The notes: generated by a model not told the origin, from the sequence alone. Positions 1 to 8,701 are shown, numbered from the stretch's first letter. The stretch: DNA of 33,627 nt from Candidatus Omnitrophota bacterium (GCA_015233495.1 JADFXQ010000019.1:1-33627); one strand, 5' to 3'. A program made the numbers and translations.

Positions 1-1
1 A

Positions 2-175
2 CACCTGGCGTTGATTGCGCTGGAAAAGATACGCGGGAAAAGCCTTTCGGCAAAAATCGATGAGGTTATTTCCAATGTAGGATTCGCTTTGATGATTGGT
101 TTAGCGGTATTTGTTTTTTACAGTGATTTTTCTCGTTTGGGATGGATTGATAAAATCAAACATCTATTTGGGTAA
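2..175 (+). CDS. rseP: RseP-type site-2 protease, C-terminal fragment (5' end outside window)
   Basis: An open frame runs from the window edge to TAA at 173-175. The 57 residues visible begin HLALIALEKIRGKSLS and end in a hydrophobic stretch (GFALMIGLAVFVFYSDF). This resembles the end of the M50 zinc metalloprotease RseP/YaeL, where a conserved loop with LEKIRG(K/R)xLS precedes the last membrane helix. The family cleaves membrane-bound anti-sigma factors and clears signal-peptide remnants within the inner membrane. The catalytic HExxH and PDZ regions lie upstream of the window. In many bacteria rseP sits close to ispG and proS, and proS lies one gene further on here, which supports the call. 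Only the tail is visible, so the identification rests on similarity and context. Confidence 0.75.
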   Translation, partial: HLALIALEKIRGKSLSAKIDEVISNVGFALMIGLAVFVFYSDFSRLGWIDKIKHLFG

Positions 176-196
176 AAGGGTTAGGGGGGACAGTTT

Positions 197-1465
197 ATGG
201 CCGGCGAAGATTTGCGGGATAAAGTTAATAAGTATTTGCTGCAAAACGCTGATTTTATGCAGAGCAAAGACAAGATGACCGAGGAGCAGTTACGCGCCGC
301 TGCCGACCGGGCGATCAACGCGATTGTTCATGAACAGCGTCTTGAAATTACGGTGGAGCAGCGTTACGCGGTGATTCGGGACTTGGTGAGCGCGGTGGTG
401 AGTTTGGGACCTTTGCGTCAGCTGATGGAAGATCATAACATTACGGAAATCATGGTCAATGGGCCGGCGCGGATTTATATTCAGCGGCGCGGTAAGATTG
501 AGCTGACGGACGTTCGTTTTGACAATCAGCGCCAATTGATGCATACGATTCAGAAAATTTTAGCGGGCGCCGGCTCCAATAAACGGGTGGATGAATCTTC
601 GCCGTTTTGCGACCTTTCTTTATCCGACGGATCGCGGGTGAATATCATTATTCCGCCCTGTTCCACAATTGGGCCGGTCATGACGATCCGCAAGTTTCGC
701 GAAGATATCACGACGATGCAACACCTCATTGAATTGGGCGAGATAAATCAGCCTATCGCGGATTTGATGTTTGCGGCGATGCAGGCAAAATTGAATGTTG
801 TTTTCTGCGGTTCGACGGGATCAGGCAAAACAACGGCGCTCAATGTTTTTTCGGCGCATATTCCCGAAGAAGAACGGATTGTGACGATTGAAGACACGCC
901 GGAATTGCGTTTGAAACAGCAACACGTTGTCGGATTGGTTTCCAAACCGGCGAATATTGAGGGCAAAGGCGAAATCACCATGCGGGATCTGTTCATCAAT
1001 TCCCTGCGGATGCGGCCGGACCGGGTAATTGTCGGCGAGGTGCGCGGCGGTGAAATGCTCGACATGATCGAGTCAATTTCGAGCGGACACAGCGGATCTT
1101 TGGCTATTGTTCACGCCGAAACGCCGGAAGATTGTTTTCACCGGATGGTAACCATGATGCTGATGACCGGAATCAAACTGCGGACCGAGGAGATCCATCG
1201 GCAAATCGCCACCGCGATTGATTTAATTGTGCATATCGAATTATTCATGGATGGGTTGCGCCGGGTGACATACGTGACGGATTTGTGGTGGGACCGGGAA
1301 GCGAAGCAGCCCAAACTGCGGGATATTTTCAAATTTGTGCAAACCGGTCGACGAGAAGATGGACGCATCTTGGGAGATTGGCGCTTAGATCCGTTGAAAC
1401 CGTCTTTTTATCATAAATTGGAAAAAAGAATGGTGGCATTGCCGGCAGGTTTTTTTGACATTTAA
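197..1465 (+). CDS. CpaF/TadA-family secretion ATPase
   Basis: This 422-residue protein is a hexameric type II/IV secretion ATPase of the CpaF/TadA branch, a cytoplasmic motor for Tad/Flp pili or related secretion. An N-terminal helical region (about 1-70) precedes the N-domain (GPLRQLMEDHNITEIMVNG, about 71-89). The Walker A motif GSTGSGKTT is at 205-213 and the Asp box IEDTPE at 231-236. Walker B (RVIVGEVRGGE) starts at 276, and the His box SGHSGSLAIVHA is at 296-307. All core motifs are intact, so it should be an active ATPase. The start is preceded by a purine-rich AGGGGGG sequence. No tadB, tadC, pilin or prepilin peptidase gene accompanies it. Its place between rseP and proS, inside a translation operon, is unusual. 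Its partner apparatus cannot be told from this window. Confidence 0.9.
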   Translation: MAGEDLRDKVNKYLLQNADFMQSKDKMTEEQLRAAADRAINAIVHEQRLEITVEQRYAVIRDLVSAVVSLGPLRQLMEDHNITEIMVNGPARIYIQRRGKIELTDVRFDNQRQLMHTIQKILAGAGSNKRVDESSPFCDLSLSDGSRVNIIIPPCSTIGPVMTIRKFREDITTMQHLIELGEINQPIADLMFAAMQAKLNVVFCGSTGSGKTTALNVFSAHIPEEERIVTIEDTPELRLKQQHVVGLVSKPANIEGKGEITMRDLFINSLRMRPDRVIVGEVRGGEMLDMIESISSGHSGSLAIVHAETPEDCFHRMVTMMLMTGIKLRTEEIHRQIATAIDLIVHIELFMDGLRRVTYVTDLWWDREAKQPKLRDIFKFVQTGRREDGRILGDWRLDPLKPSFYHKLEKRMVALPAGFFDI

Positions 1466-1467
1466 AT

Positions 1468-1481
1468 TTTGTCATTTGTCA
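1468..1481 (+). repeat. Tandem heptamer TTTGTCA x2
   Basis: Two perfect tandem copies of TTTGTCA follow the stop of the secretion ATPase, with a diverged third copy (TTTTGGTCA) at 1482-1490. The unit length (7 bases) matches that of the GACACAR arrays elsewhere in the window. Two copies alone could be chance. Confidence 0.4.
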
Positions 1482-1503
1482 TTTTGGTCAGGATTGAATA
1501 CCT

Positions 1504-2772
1504 ATGTATTGGTCAAAATATTTTATTCCCACGCTCAAAGAAGCGCCGGCGGGAACCGAAGCGATTAGTCATCAATTGCTTTTGCGCGCGGGCTTGGTTC
1601 ATATGCTGACCGCGGGGGTGTATACGTATTTGCCTTTGGGGTACCGCGTTCTTAAAAATGTGGAGAGGGTGATTCGTCAGGAGATGAATGCGGCCGGCGC
1701 GGCGGAGTTGTTTATGCCGTGTCTGCATCCGTTGGAACTTTGGAAGCAAACCGGCAGAGATGAAGTATTAAAAGACGTCATGATCCGTTTTAAAGACGGA
1801 CGCGGCCGGGAGATGTGTTTGGGCCCGACGCATGAGGAAGTGGTCACGGATCTGGTGAAAAATTTTGTGCAGTCCTACCGCCAACTGCCGGTGATCTTAT
1901 ATCAAATTCAAACTAAATTTCGCGATGAAATGCGCGCCCGGTTTGGGATTGTCCGCGCTTGCGAATTCATCATGAAAGACGCGTACAGTTTTGACCGTGA
2001 CGCGGCAGGATTGCAGAAAAATTACGCCCGGATGGAAACGGCATATCGAAATATTTTCAAACGTTTGGATTTGGACGTGGTGGTCGTGGCCGCGGATTCC
2101 GGAGCCATGGGCGGAAAAGTTTCGCATGAATTCATGGTTCCGGCCGAGATTGGCGAGGACGCGGTTGCCGTTTGCGGGAGTTGCGCTTTTCGCGGCGGAG
2201 CGTCGGTTTTGGAAACCGCGGGGGGTGTTTGTCCCCAATGCGGACAAAAAAACTTGGCCAAATCGCCGGCGCTTGAGTTAGGGCATATTTTTCAATTAGG
2301 CGTAAAATACAGCGCGGCGCAACAAGCCTTGTTTTTAGACGAGAAAGGCGAGCGTCAGCCGATCATTATGGGATGTTACGGTATCGGCGTCAGCCGGGTT
2401 GTCGCCGCGATCATTGAAAAACATCATGATGAAAAAGGAATTATCTGGCCGAAAGCCGCGGCCCCTTTTGATGTGGAAATTTTAACTTTACCCGGTCCGG
2501 ACGACGCGGAAGGTGTCGAACCCGCTGCCCGGGAATTGTATCGGGCGTTAACCGAATGGGGGATGGATGTTTTAGTCGATGATCGTCCGGACAGTCCGGG
2601 CCGTAAATTTAATGACGCGGATTTGATCGGGATCCCGCTGCGGGTCACCATTGGACGCAAAAATATGGCGCAAGGGCAGATAGAGATTAAAGTCCGGGGA
2701 ACCGGTGCAATGGTTTTAGTCCCGCAGCAAGAGGCTGGTGGTCGTATCAAGGAGATGATTGCCAAATTATGA
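1504..2772 (+). CDS. proS: Prolyl-tRNA synthetase lacking the INS editing domain
   Basis: Class II ProRS, which charges tRNA-Pro with proline in the cytoplasm. The class II core is complete. Motif 2 covers FRDEMRARFG and the MKDAYSF stretch (139-163), motif 3 is GCYGIGVSR (290-298), and the C-terminal anticodon-binding domain runs from about 325 to 422. The usual bacterial enzyme is about 570 residues because a deacylating INS domain of about 180 residues sits between motifs 2 and 3. Here that domain is absent. The flanking CxxC pairs are joined directly: C224 and C227, then C243 and C246, forming an apparent small zinc ribbon just before ELGHIFQLG. Within motif 2 the usual R(G/A)REF reads RACEF, with Cys in place of an Arg. 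The frame is clean, so this looks like a true short form. It overlaps rimP by four bases (ATGA). Confidence 0.95.
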   Translation: MYWSKYFIPTLKEAPAGTEAISHQLLLRAGLVHMLTAGVYTYLPLGYRVLKNVERVIRQEMNAAGAAELFMPCLHPLELWKQTGRDEVLKDVMIRFKDGRGREMCLGPTHEEVVTDLVKNFVQSYRQLPVILYQIQTKFRDEMRARFGIVRACEFIMKDAYSFDRDAAGLQKNYARMETAYRNIFKRLDLDVVVVAADSGAMGGKVSHEFMVPAEIGEDAVAVCGSCAFRGGASVLETAGGVCPQCGQKNLAKSPALELGHIFQLGVKYSAAQQALFLDEKGERQPIIMGCYGIGVSRVVAAIIEKHHDEKGIIWPKAAAPFDVEILTLPGPDDAEGVEPAARELYRALTEWGMDVLVDDRPDSPGRKFNDADLIGIPLRVTIGRKNMAQGQIEIKVRGTGAMVLVPQQEAGGRIKEMIAKL

Positions 2773-3230
2773 CGGATGCTTTACCGCAAAATCTTGACGC
2801 AGTCTTGGCTGTGATCTTAAAAGACACGCAAACCGAAGTTGTGGAACTGAATATCCGCGCCGCGCGCACGGAAACGGTGATTGACCTCTTGGTGGATAAA
2901 ATTGCGGGTGGAATCAGCATGGAGGAATGCGGCCAGATTAACCGGCGCTTGCGCGAGGGATTGACCGCGCAAGGGTGGAATACGGACGCTTTCGTCATCC
3001 AAGTCGCTTCGCCGGGATTGGACCGGCCGCTGAAAACGGTTCGTGATTTTTCTAAGGTTCTGGGCCGAATGGTCAGGATTCACCTGAACACGACTTTTCG
3101 TGATAGAATAGAATATATAGGTATAGTCGTGAAGGTTACGGAACCGGCGGTTTCGATTGAAGATAAAAAAAGGGAGGTTATTCTTATCCCGTTTGATAAA
3201 ATTCAGAAAGCCGTGCAAATCATCGAATAA
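2769..3230 (+). CDS. rimP: Ribosome maturation factor RimP
   Basis: RimP (153 residues) helps mature the 30S subunit. The visible signature is the region around EVVELNIRAARTETVIDLLVDKIAGGISMEECGQINRRL, followed by VASPGLDRPLKTVRDF (about 78-93), which is the conserved SPGLDRPL motif between the N-terminal alpha/beta domain and the C-terminal SH3-like domain. Length is normal for the family. The start codon overlaps the proS stop (ATGA), implying translational coupling. The order rimP-nusA-infB is among the most conserved in bacteria and confirms the call. Two lysine-rich turns and I-P-F-D-K-I-Q-K-A near the end are typical of RimP C-termini. Confidence 0.95.
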   Translation: MTDALPQNLDAVLAVILKDTQTEVVELNIRAARTETVIDLLVDKIAGGISMEECGQINRRLREGLTAQGWNTDAFVIQVASPGLDRPLKTVRDFSKVLGRMVRIHLNTTFRDRIEYIGIVVKVTEPAVSIEDKKREVILIPFDKIQKAVQIIE

Positions 3231-3263
3231 AGTGTAAAACAAACGAAAGAGGAAGGGAAGGTC

Positions 3264-4322
3264 ATGGATAATAATGAATTATTAACGATTCTAGAGCAAT
3301 TGGAACGCGATAAAGGGATTGACCGCGAAATTTTATTTCAGGCGGTGGAAGCGGCAGTGGCTTCCGCTGCGAAAAAATTGTGGACAGTGGGTAAGGAAGA
3401 GGAAGTCAAAGTGACCCTCGACCGTAAAACCGGCAAGATTACAGCGTATGCGGGAACGGAAGAAATCCGCTCCAGCGAATTTGGCCGGATCGCGGCGCAA
3501 ACGGCCAAACAGGTGGTGATCCAAAAAATCCGGGAAGCGGAAAAAGACGTAGTTTTCAATGAGTATAACGGACGCATCGGCCAGATCATCAGCGGCAGTG
3601 TTTATCGCTTTGAAAAAGGGACAATCATCGTGGATTTGGGGAAAACCGAATCGCTGATTCCCCGCAAAGAACAATCCGGGAAAGAAGAATTCAAGCAGGG
3701 CGACCGTATCCGCGCTTTGGTCTTGGATGTCCGGCGGGAAACCCGCGGCCCGGAAATTATTTTATCCCGTAGTCATCCGCATTTCGTCAAACGGTTGTTT
3801 GAATTGGAAGTCCCGGAAATTTACGAAGGCATCGTTGAAGTTAAATCCATTGCCCGGGATGTGGGCGAGCGGACAAAAATCGCGGTTTATTCCAAAGACG
3901 AGAAAGTCGATTGTGTCGGCGCTTGTGTTGGTATGCGCGGGTCGCGCGTAAAAAACATTGTCAATGAATTGCAGGGCGAAAAAATCGATATTGTCCGTTA
4001 TTCGGACGATATCAAAGAATATATCCAGGCGGCTTTATCGCCGGCGGAGCTTTCGCAGATCCAGTTAAGCTATGAAGATAAAAAAGCGAATATCATCGTT
4101 GCGGATGATCAATTGTCGCTGGCTATCGGCAAGCACGGGCAAAATGTCCGCTTAGCCAGCCAGCTGGTGGGATGGGAATTGGATTTATTTACGTTCGAGC
4201 AGTGGAAAAAACTTCAGGAAGAGGATGATAATTCGTCAGAGGATCAACCGCTGCCGCCGATCGTTGAAACCTCGGCCCCGGCTACGGAGAATCAAGCTGC
4301 GCAAACCGAAGAAGGTTTATAA
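3264..4322 (+). CDS. nusA: Transcription termination/antitermination factor NusA
   Basis: NusA (352 residues) binds RNA polymerase and nascent RNA and modulates pausing, termination and antitermination. The N-terminal polymerase-binding domain covers about 1-105. An S1 domain follows (NGRIGQIISGSVYRFEKG, from about 104). Two KH domains come next, with VGACVGMRGSRVKNIVNEL in the first and LSLAIGKHGQNVRLASQL in the second. The last 45 residues are acidic and low-complexity, and there are no C-terminal acidic repeats of the E. coli type. A GAGGAAGGGAAGG purine tract lies upstream of the ATG. It sits 33 bases after rimP and 17 before infB. No ylxR or L7Ae-like gene lies between nusA and infB. Confidence 0.96.
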   Translation: MDNNELLTILEQLERDKGIDREILFQAVEAAVASAAKKLWTVGKEEEVKVTLDRKTGKITAYAGTEEIRSSEFGRIAAQTAKQVVIQKIREAEKDVVFNEYNGRIGQIISGSVYRFEKGTIIVDLGKTESLIPRKEQSGKEEFKQGDRIRALVLDVRRETRGPEIILSRSHPHFVKRLFELEVPEIYEGIVEVKSIARDVGERTKIAVYSKDEKVDCVGACVGMRGSRVKNIVNELQGEKIDIVRYSDDIKEYIQAALSPAELSQIQLSYEDKKANIIVADDQLSLAIGKHGQNVRLASQLVGWELDLFTFEQWKKLQEEDDNSSEDQPLPPIVETSAPATENQAAQTEEGL

Positions 4323-4339
4323 CAAGGGATGGTTTTTTT

Positions 4340-6832
4340 ATGAAAGTATTGGATTTGGCCAAGGAGCTAAAAACAACTGCCGATGATGTTCTTCTGACGT
4401 TAAAGTCTTTGCGCCTGAAAGCCAAAGGGGAAGATCAAGAATTGAACGATGTCGTGCTTTCAATTTTACGCAGAGAATATAGCCGTCCGGATAAAAAACG
4501 GGCCGCGCCTTTACCCCCGCCGCCTCCGGCCGTTGCGCCGGCGGCTCCGGTTGAGCCGGTTATTGCCGAAGAAAAACCTGCGGTGAAAACGCGGAAGAAG
4601 AAAGCGGAAGATTTGCCGGCGGAAAAGGGCGGATCATCCGCAGAAGAAAAGCCAAAACGAAAAACCGTTAAGGCAAAAACAACGGAAGCCGTCAAAACGC
4701 CTAAGGCCAAAAAACCGGCAAAAGAAAAAATTGAAACGGAAATTGCGCCGGTAAATGAAATTTTAGTTCAACCGGTTGCGAAAACCGCAGCGGTTATGCC
4801 TGCGGAACCGGTCAAATCCGTTGAGCCGGTTATTGCGGCTGCGGCAGCATCACCGTCCGCGGCGGAGAAAAAACCAAAATCCAAAATCAGCCGAGAGCCG
4901 GTCATTACCTTAAAACCTTTAGCGCGCAAACGCCGTAAAAGCGGACGCGATGAAGATGGACCGCGTTCCCTTTCGCCGGCGGACACCGGAGCTCCAGTGT
5001 CCTCATCCGCAGACGCCGCCGCAAGCGCGATGGGAATTGCGGCAGGGGAAGTTGGCGCGCCCGACGAACGCGTGCTTCAGGAAATTCAAATTGATCTTCC
5101 GATAACGGTTAAAGAATTGAGCACGCGTATTCAGCAAAAACCCAGCGCAATTTTGACTTCTTTGATGAAAATGGGCTTGTTGGCGCATATTAATCAAAGT
5201 TTAGGCGAAGAAATCGTAAATAAATTATTATACGAATTCGGTTTTTCTTTAGCTCGGGTGCGGACACAGGAAGAACAGTTGATTGATCAACATCATACCG
5301 AAGATGAAACCCCTGAATTATTAAAACCGCGCGGGCCGGTGGTTACCTTGATGGGCCATGTCGATCATGGTAAAACCACGCTTTTAGATAAAATTCGCAA
5401 GAGTCGGGTCGCGGATACGGAACACGGCGGGATTACCCAACATATGCGGGCCTATTCGGTATTAACGCCCAAAGGCCGGATCACTTTTTTGGATACTCCG
5501 GGACACGAGGCATTCACGTCGATGCGGGCCCGCGGCGCGCATATTACGGATATTATCATTTTGGTGGTCGCGGCGGATGAAGGACTGATGCCGCAAACTC
5601 TGGAAGCGATTGACCATGCGCGCGCCGCGCAAGTGCCGATGGTCGTGGCATTGACCAAAATCGATAAAAGAAATATTGATTTGGACCGGGTCAAAAAACA
5701 ATTGGGCACAGTGGATCTACTTCCGGAAGATTGGGGCGGCAAGACTGTCGCGGTCCCGGTTTCAGCACTGACCGGAGAAGGGATTGATACGCTCTTGGAT
5801 ATGGTTCTTTTGGAAGCGGAATTATTGGAATTGAAAGCCAATCCGGACAAATTAGCTTCCGGTATCGTCGTGGAAGCGCATATGGACGCGGGAAAAGGCG
5901 TAGTGGCAACCTTGATCATCCAAGGGGGAACGTTAAAAGAAGGGGATTATATTGTCGCGGGACCGCATTACGGCAAGGTCAAAGCCATGTTTGATGACTG
6001 GATGAAAAATGTCAAACGGGCCGGGCCGTGCATACCGGTGGAAGTGATCGGGCTGCCCGAAGTTCCCAACGCCGGCGAAATGTTTTATGCCGTCGAGGAT
6101 GAGCGTAAAGCGCGCGAAATTTCCGGTCAGCGCATGGAAAAGGTTAAGCTGAAAAAGTTACAATCAACCCAGCGTTTGACTTTGGAAGATTTATACGCCC
6201 GGACTCAGGATGGGCAGGCGAAAGAATTGAATATTATTATCAAGTCCGATGTTCAGGGATCTTTAGAAGCGTTGCGAGATTCTTTAGCTAAGATTCCGAG
6301 CGATAAGATCCGTTTAAAATTTATTCATCTTGGCGTGGGAGATGTGAATACGTCGGATGTTGTTTTGGCGCTGGCCTCGAAAGCGATCATCATCGCTTTT
6401 CATGTCGGTATTGACACCCGGGCCAAACAGGAGATGGAAAACGATCCGGTGGATGTCCGGCAGTACCGGATCATTTATGACGCGGTGAATGAGATCCGCG
6501 CCGCGTTGGAAGGGATGTTGGACGCGAAAAAGATCAAGCGGTTTATCGGCCGGGTCGAGATCCGGGAGGTTTTCAAGTTGACGAAACATGGGATTGTTGC
6601 CGGGTGTTATGTGCAAAAAGGGAAAATTACCCGTAAGGTTAGCGCGGATGTGATTCGCAACGGGGAGATTGTTTTCTCCGGGCATATTTCTTCGTTGAAG
6701 CGGTTTAAGGATGATGTGCGCGAGGTGACCGAGGGCATGGAATGCGGGATCACAGTCTCGAATTTCACCGGTTATGAAAAAAGCGATCTGATCGAAGCGT
6801 ATGAAGTTGACTCGATCGCGCAAAAATTATAA
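4340..6832 (+). CDS. infB: Translation initiation factor IF-2
   Basis: IF-2 (830 residues) is the GTPase that places fMet-tRNA on the 30S subunit and drives 50S joining. An IF2_N module starts the protein (MKVLDLAKELKTTADDVL). A long Ala/Lys/Pro-rich linker covers about 50-235, followed by a second IF2_N-type segment (about 250-310). The G domain has GHVDHGKT at 339-346, DTPGH at 385-389, TKID at 439-442 and SAL further on. Domains II to IV (fMet-tRNA binding) complete the protein. The G4 box is TKID rather than the usual NKID. The gene ends with tandem stops (TAATAA). rbfA, which often follows infB, is not present here; repeats and trpS follow instead. Confidence 0.97.
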   Translation: MKVLDLAKELKTTADDVLLTLKSLRLKAKGEDQELNDVVLSILRREYSRPDKKRAAPLPPPPPAVAPAAPVEPVIAEEKPAVKTRKKKAEDLPAEKGGSSAEEKPKRKTVKAKTTEAVKTPKAKKPAKEKIETEIAPVNEILVQPVAKTAAVMPAEPVKSVEPVIAAAAASPSAAEKKPKSKISREPVITLKPLARKRRKSGRDEDGPRSLSPADTGAPVSSSADAAASAMGIAAGEVGAPDERVLQEIQIDLPITVKELSTRIQQKPSAILTSLMKMGLLAHINQSLGEEIVNKLLYEFGFSLARVRTQEEQLIDQHHTEDETPELLKPRGPVVTLMGHVDHGKTTLLDKIRKSRVADTEHGGITQHMRAYSVLTPKGRITFLDTPGHEAFTSMRARGAHITDIIILVVAADEGLMPQTLEAIDHARAAQVPMVVALTKIDKRNIDLDRVKKQLGTVDLLPEDWGGKTVAVPVSALTGEGIDTLLDMVLLEAELLELKANPDKLASGIVVEAHMDAGKGVVATLIIQGGTLKEGDYIVAGPHYGKVKAMFDDWMKNVKRAGPCIPVEVIGLPEVPNAGEMFYAVEDERKAREISGQRMEKVKLKKLQSTQRLTLEDLYARTQDGQAKELNIIIKSDVQGSLEALRDSLAKIPSDKIRLKFIHLGVGDVNTSDVVLALASKAIIIAFHVGIDTRAKQEMENDPVDVRQYRIIYDAVNEIRAALEGMLDAKKIKRFIGRVEIREVFKLTKHGIVAGCYVQKGKITRKVSADVIRNGEIVFSGHISSLKRFKDDVREVTEGMECGITVSNFTGYEKSDLIEAYEVDSIAQKL

Positions 6833-6835
6833 TAA

Positions 6836-6959
6836 GACACAGGACACAAGACGCAGGACAGAAGTCAAGCCCGTTTTTATATAGATGATATTTTGCAGTA
6901 TCTGCCGGATTGTTCTTATTCAAACATGACTCTCAAGCAGAATACTTGTGTCTTGTGTC
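6836..6959 (+). repeat. GACACAR heptamer array with an inverted partner
   Basis: Immediately after the infB stops are four head-to-tail 7-base units (GACACAG, GACACAA, GACGCAG, GACAGAA; 6836-6863). About 80 bases later two units occur in the opposite orientation (TTGTGTC twice, 6946-6959). Sixteen bases of the left side (from 6835) pair with the right side at 15 of 16 positions, so the transcript could form a long-loop hairpin just upstream of trpS. The interior (6864-6945) has no ORF that I can support. The same heptamer occurs at 14931-14986. Confidence 0.8.
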
Positions 6960-6977
6960 TATTTAAAGGTTGTTTAT

Positions 6978-7955
6978 ATGAAACCAGTTGTATTTAGCGG
7001 TATGCGGCCTACGGGAAAGTTGCACTTAGGGCATCTCGTCGGGGCTTTGAAGAATTGGGTGCCTTTACAGGATACGCATTCTTGCGTTTATTCGATTGTG
7101 GATTGGCATGCCTTGATGGGCGAGTATGAGCAGAGCAAGGCGATTACTTCGAATGTTTATGAAATGGCTTTGGATTGGCTGGCTTGCGGGTTGGATCCGG
7201 ACAAATCAGTGATTTTTGTTCAGTCGGATGTGCCGGAGCATTTGGAATTGCAAATGGTTTTTTCCTGCATTACGCCGTTAGGCTGGCTGGAACGCAATCC
7301 GACGTATAAGGAACAGTTGCGGGAGATCAAGACGCGGGATTTGCAGACGTATGGGTTTTTGGGTTATCCAGTTTTGCAGGCCGCGGACATTTTGCTTTAT
7401 CGCGCCACGGCTGTGCCGATCGGCGAGGACCAATTGCCGCATTTGGAATTGAGCCGGGAAATCGGCCGGCGGTTTAATTTTATTTTTAAGGCGGATTTTT
7501 TCGCGGATTGCAATCCGATTTTGACGGAGACGCCGCGTCTTTTGGGGTTTGACGGACGCAAGATGAGCAAGAGTTATCAAAACGCGATCAATTTGTCGGA
7601 CACTCCCGAAGAGATCAGGAAAAAAGTCATGCAAATGATCACTGACCCGTCGCGGATCAAATTGACGGACCCCGGACATCCGGACGTGTGCCAGGTTTTT
7701 TCGTATTATAAGGTATTTATCGGCGACAAAATAAAAGAAGTTGAAACCTGTTGCACTGGCGCGAAAATCGGGTGCACAGAATGTAAACGGAATTTGGCAA
7801 ACATTCTAACAGAAAAATTAGCGCCGATCCGCGAGGCGCGCGCGGCCTGGGCGGCGAAACCTAAAAACGTTAAAGACATTTTGGATTCCGGAGCGCAAAA
7901 GGCAAGAGCCCTGGCTCAGGAAACTATGCGGCAAATCCGCGCGATTATATTCTGA
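6978..7955 (+). CDS. trpS: Tryptophanyl-tRNA synthetase
   Basis: Class I TrpRS (325 residues) charges tRNA-Trp. The protein starts MKPVVFSGMRPTGKLHLGH. The HIGH-type motif is HLGH at 16-19 and the KMSKS motif is exact at 195-199. The tRNA and Trp-binding region between them (LLYRATAVPIGEDQ, HLELSREI) is typical. I chose the ATG at 6978 because AAAGG lies about ten bases upstream and the product then starts like family members. An in-frame ATG at 6948 would add ten residues (MSCVYLKVVY) and would sit inside the repeat at 6946-6959. A cysteine-rich segment near 255-275 (ETCCTGAKIGCTECKRNLA) is found in many bacterial TrpRS. The stop overlaps the scpA start by one base (TGATG). Confidence 0.95.
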   Translation: MKPVVFSGMRPTGKLHLGHLVGALKNWVPLQDTHSCVYSIVDWHALMGEYEQSKAITSNVYEMALDWLACGLDPDKSVIFVQSDVPEHLELQMVFSCITPLGWLERNPTYKEQLREIKTRDLQTYGFLGYPVLQAADILLYRATAVPIGEDQLPHLELSREIGRRFNFIFKADFFADCNPILTETPRLLGFDGRKMSKSYQNAINLSDTPEEIRKKVMQMITDPSRIKLTDPGHPDVCQVFSYYKVFIGDKIKEVETCCTGAKIGCTECKRNLANILTEKLAPIREARAAWAAKPKNVKDILDSGAQKARALAQETMRQIRAIIF

Positions 7956-8701
7956 TGTCATCCTACAAACTTCGTCTAGACGTGTTTGAGGGCCCTCTCG
8001 ATCTTCTTCTCTATCTCATTAAGAAGAATGATATCGATATTCAAGACATTCCCATTTTAGAAATCACTGAGCAGTATATGCAGTATATAGAAATGATGCG
8101 TCTGTTGGACTTGGACGTGGTGGGCGATTTTTTGGTCATGGCTGCCACATTGCTGCAAATCAAATCAAAGATGCTGCTGCCGCCTGACCCCAGTGAAGTT
8201 GAAGAAGAGGAGATTGACCCGCGGGAAGAATTGGCGCGCCGGTTATTAGAATATAAAAAATTCAAGCAGATCGCCGAAGATCTGCAAACCCGGGAAGCGC
8301 GCCGGCGTGATTTTTTTAGCCGTTCGGTTGAGCCGGACACGGCGGACCAGCTTATCTTGGAAAGCCGGGAAGTGTATTTTGAGGCGAATCTGTTTGATTT
8401 GATCAATGCCTTATCAAACGCGCTTAAAAAAGTCCCGGAAGAAGTGATTCATGAAATCGTTAAGGACAATTTTACGGTGGAGCAAAAAATTCATGATGTT
8501 TTGCACTTGCTTTTGGATCAGCCCAGCATCGCGCTCAGTCAATTATTCGTCAAAGCCCGTAGCAAAGTGGAAGCGATCGTCACTTTTTTAGCGGTATTAG
8601 AATTGATCCGGTTGAAAGAAATCAAAGCTATTCAAAAATATTTGTTTGGTGAAATTGAAGTGTCGCGCAATACGGAAAATATGATTCCGCCGGCAATCTA
8701 A
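7955..8701 (+). CDS. scpA: Segregation and condensation protein A
   Basis: ScpA (248 residues) is the kleisin subunit that bridges SMC heads in the bacterial condensin. The N-terminal signature YKLRLDVFEGPLDLLLYLIKKNDIDIQDIPI is classic. It is followed by DFLVMAATLLQIKSKMLLPP and an acidic stretch EVEEEEIDPREEL (about 85-100). A winged-helix C-terminal domain (about 165-240, ending FLAVLELIRLKEIKAIQ) binds the SMC cap. The start overlaps the trpS stop by one base, so translation is probably coupled. The usual partner scpB is not next to it: ruvB follows after 17 bases. Confidence 0.95.
   Translation: MSSYKLRLDVFEGPLDLLLYLIKKNDIDIQDIPILEITEQYMQYIEMMRLLDLDVVGDFLVMAATLLQIKSKMLLPPDPSEVEEEEIDPREELARRLLEYKKFKQIAEDLQTREARRRDFFSRSVEPDTADQLILESREVYFEANLFDLINALSNALKKVPEEVIHEIVKDNFTVEQKIHDVLHLLLDQPSIALSQLFVKARSKVEAIVTFLAVLELIRLKEIKAIQKYLFGEIEVSRNTENMIPPAI

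Noticed and set aside
1504-2772. proS as a truncated or frameshifted pseudogene
   Set aside because: All class II motifs and the anticodon domain are in one clean frame, and the deletion joins precisely at the INS boundaries, so it is a short form.
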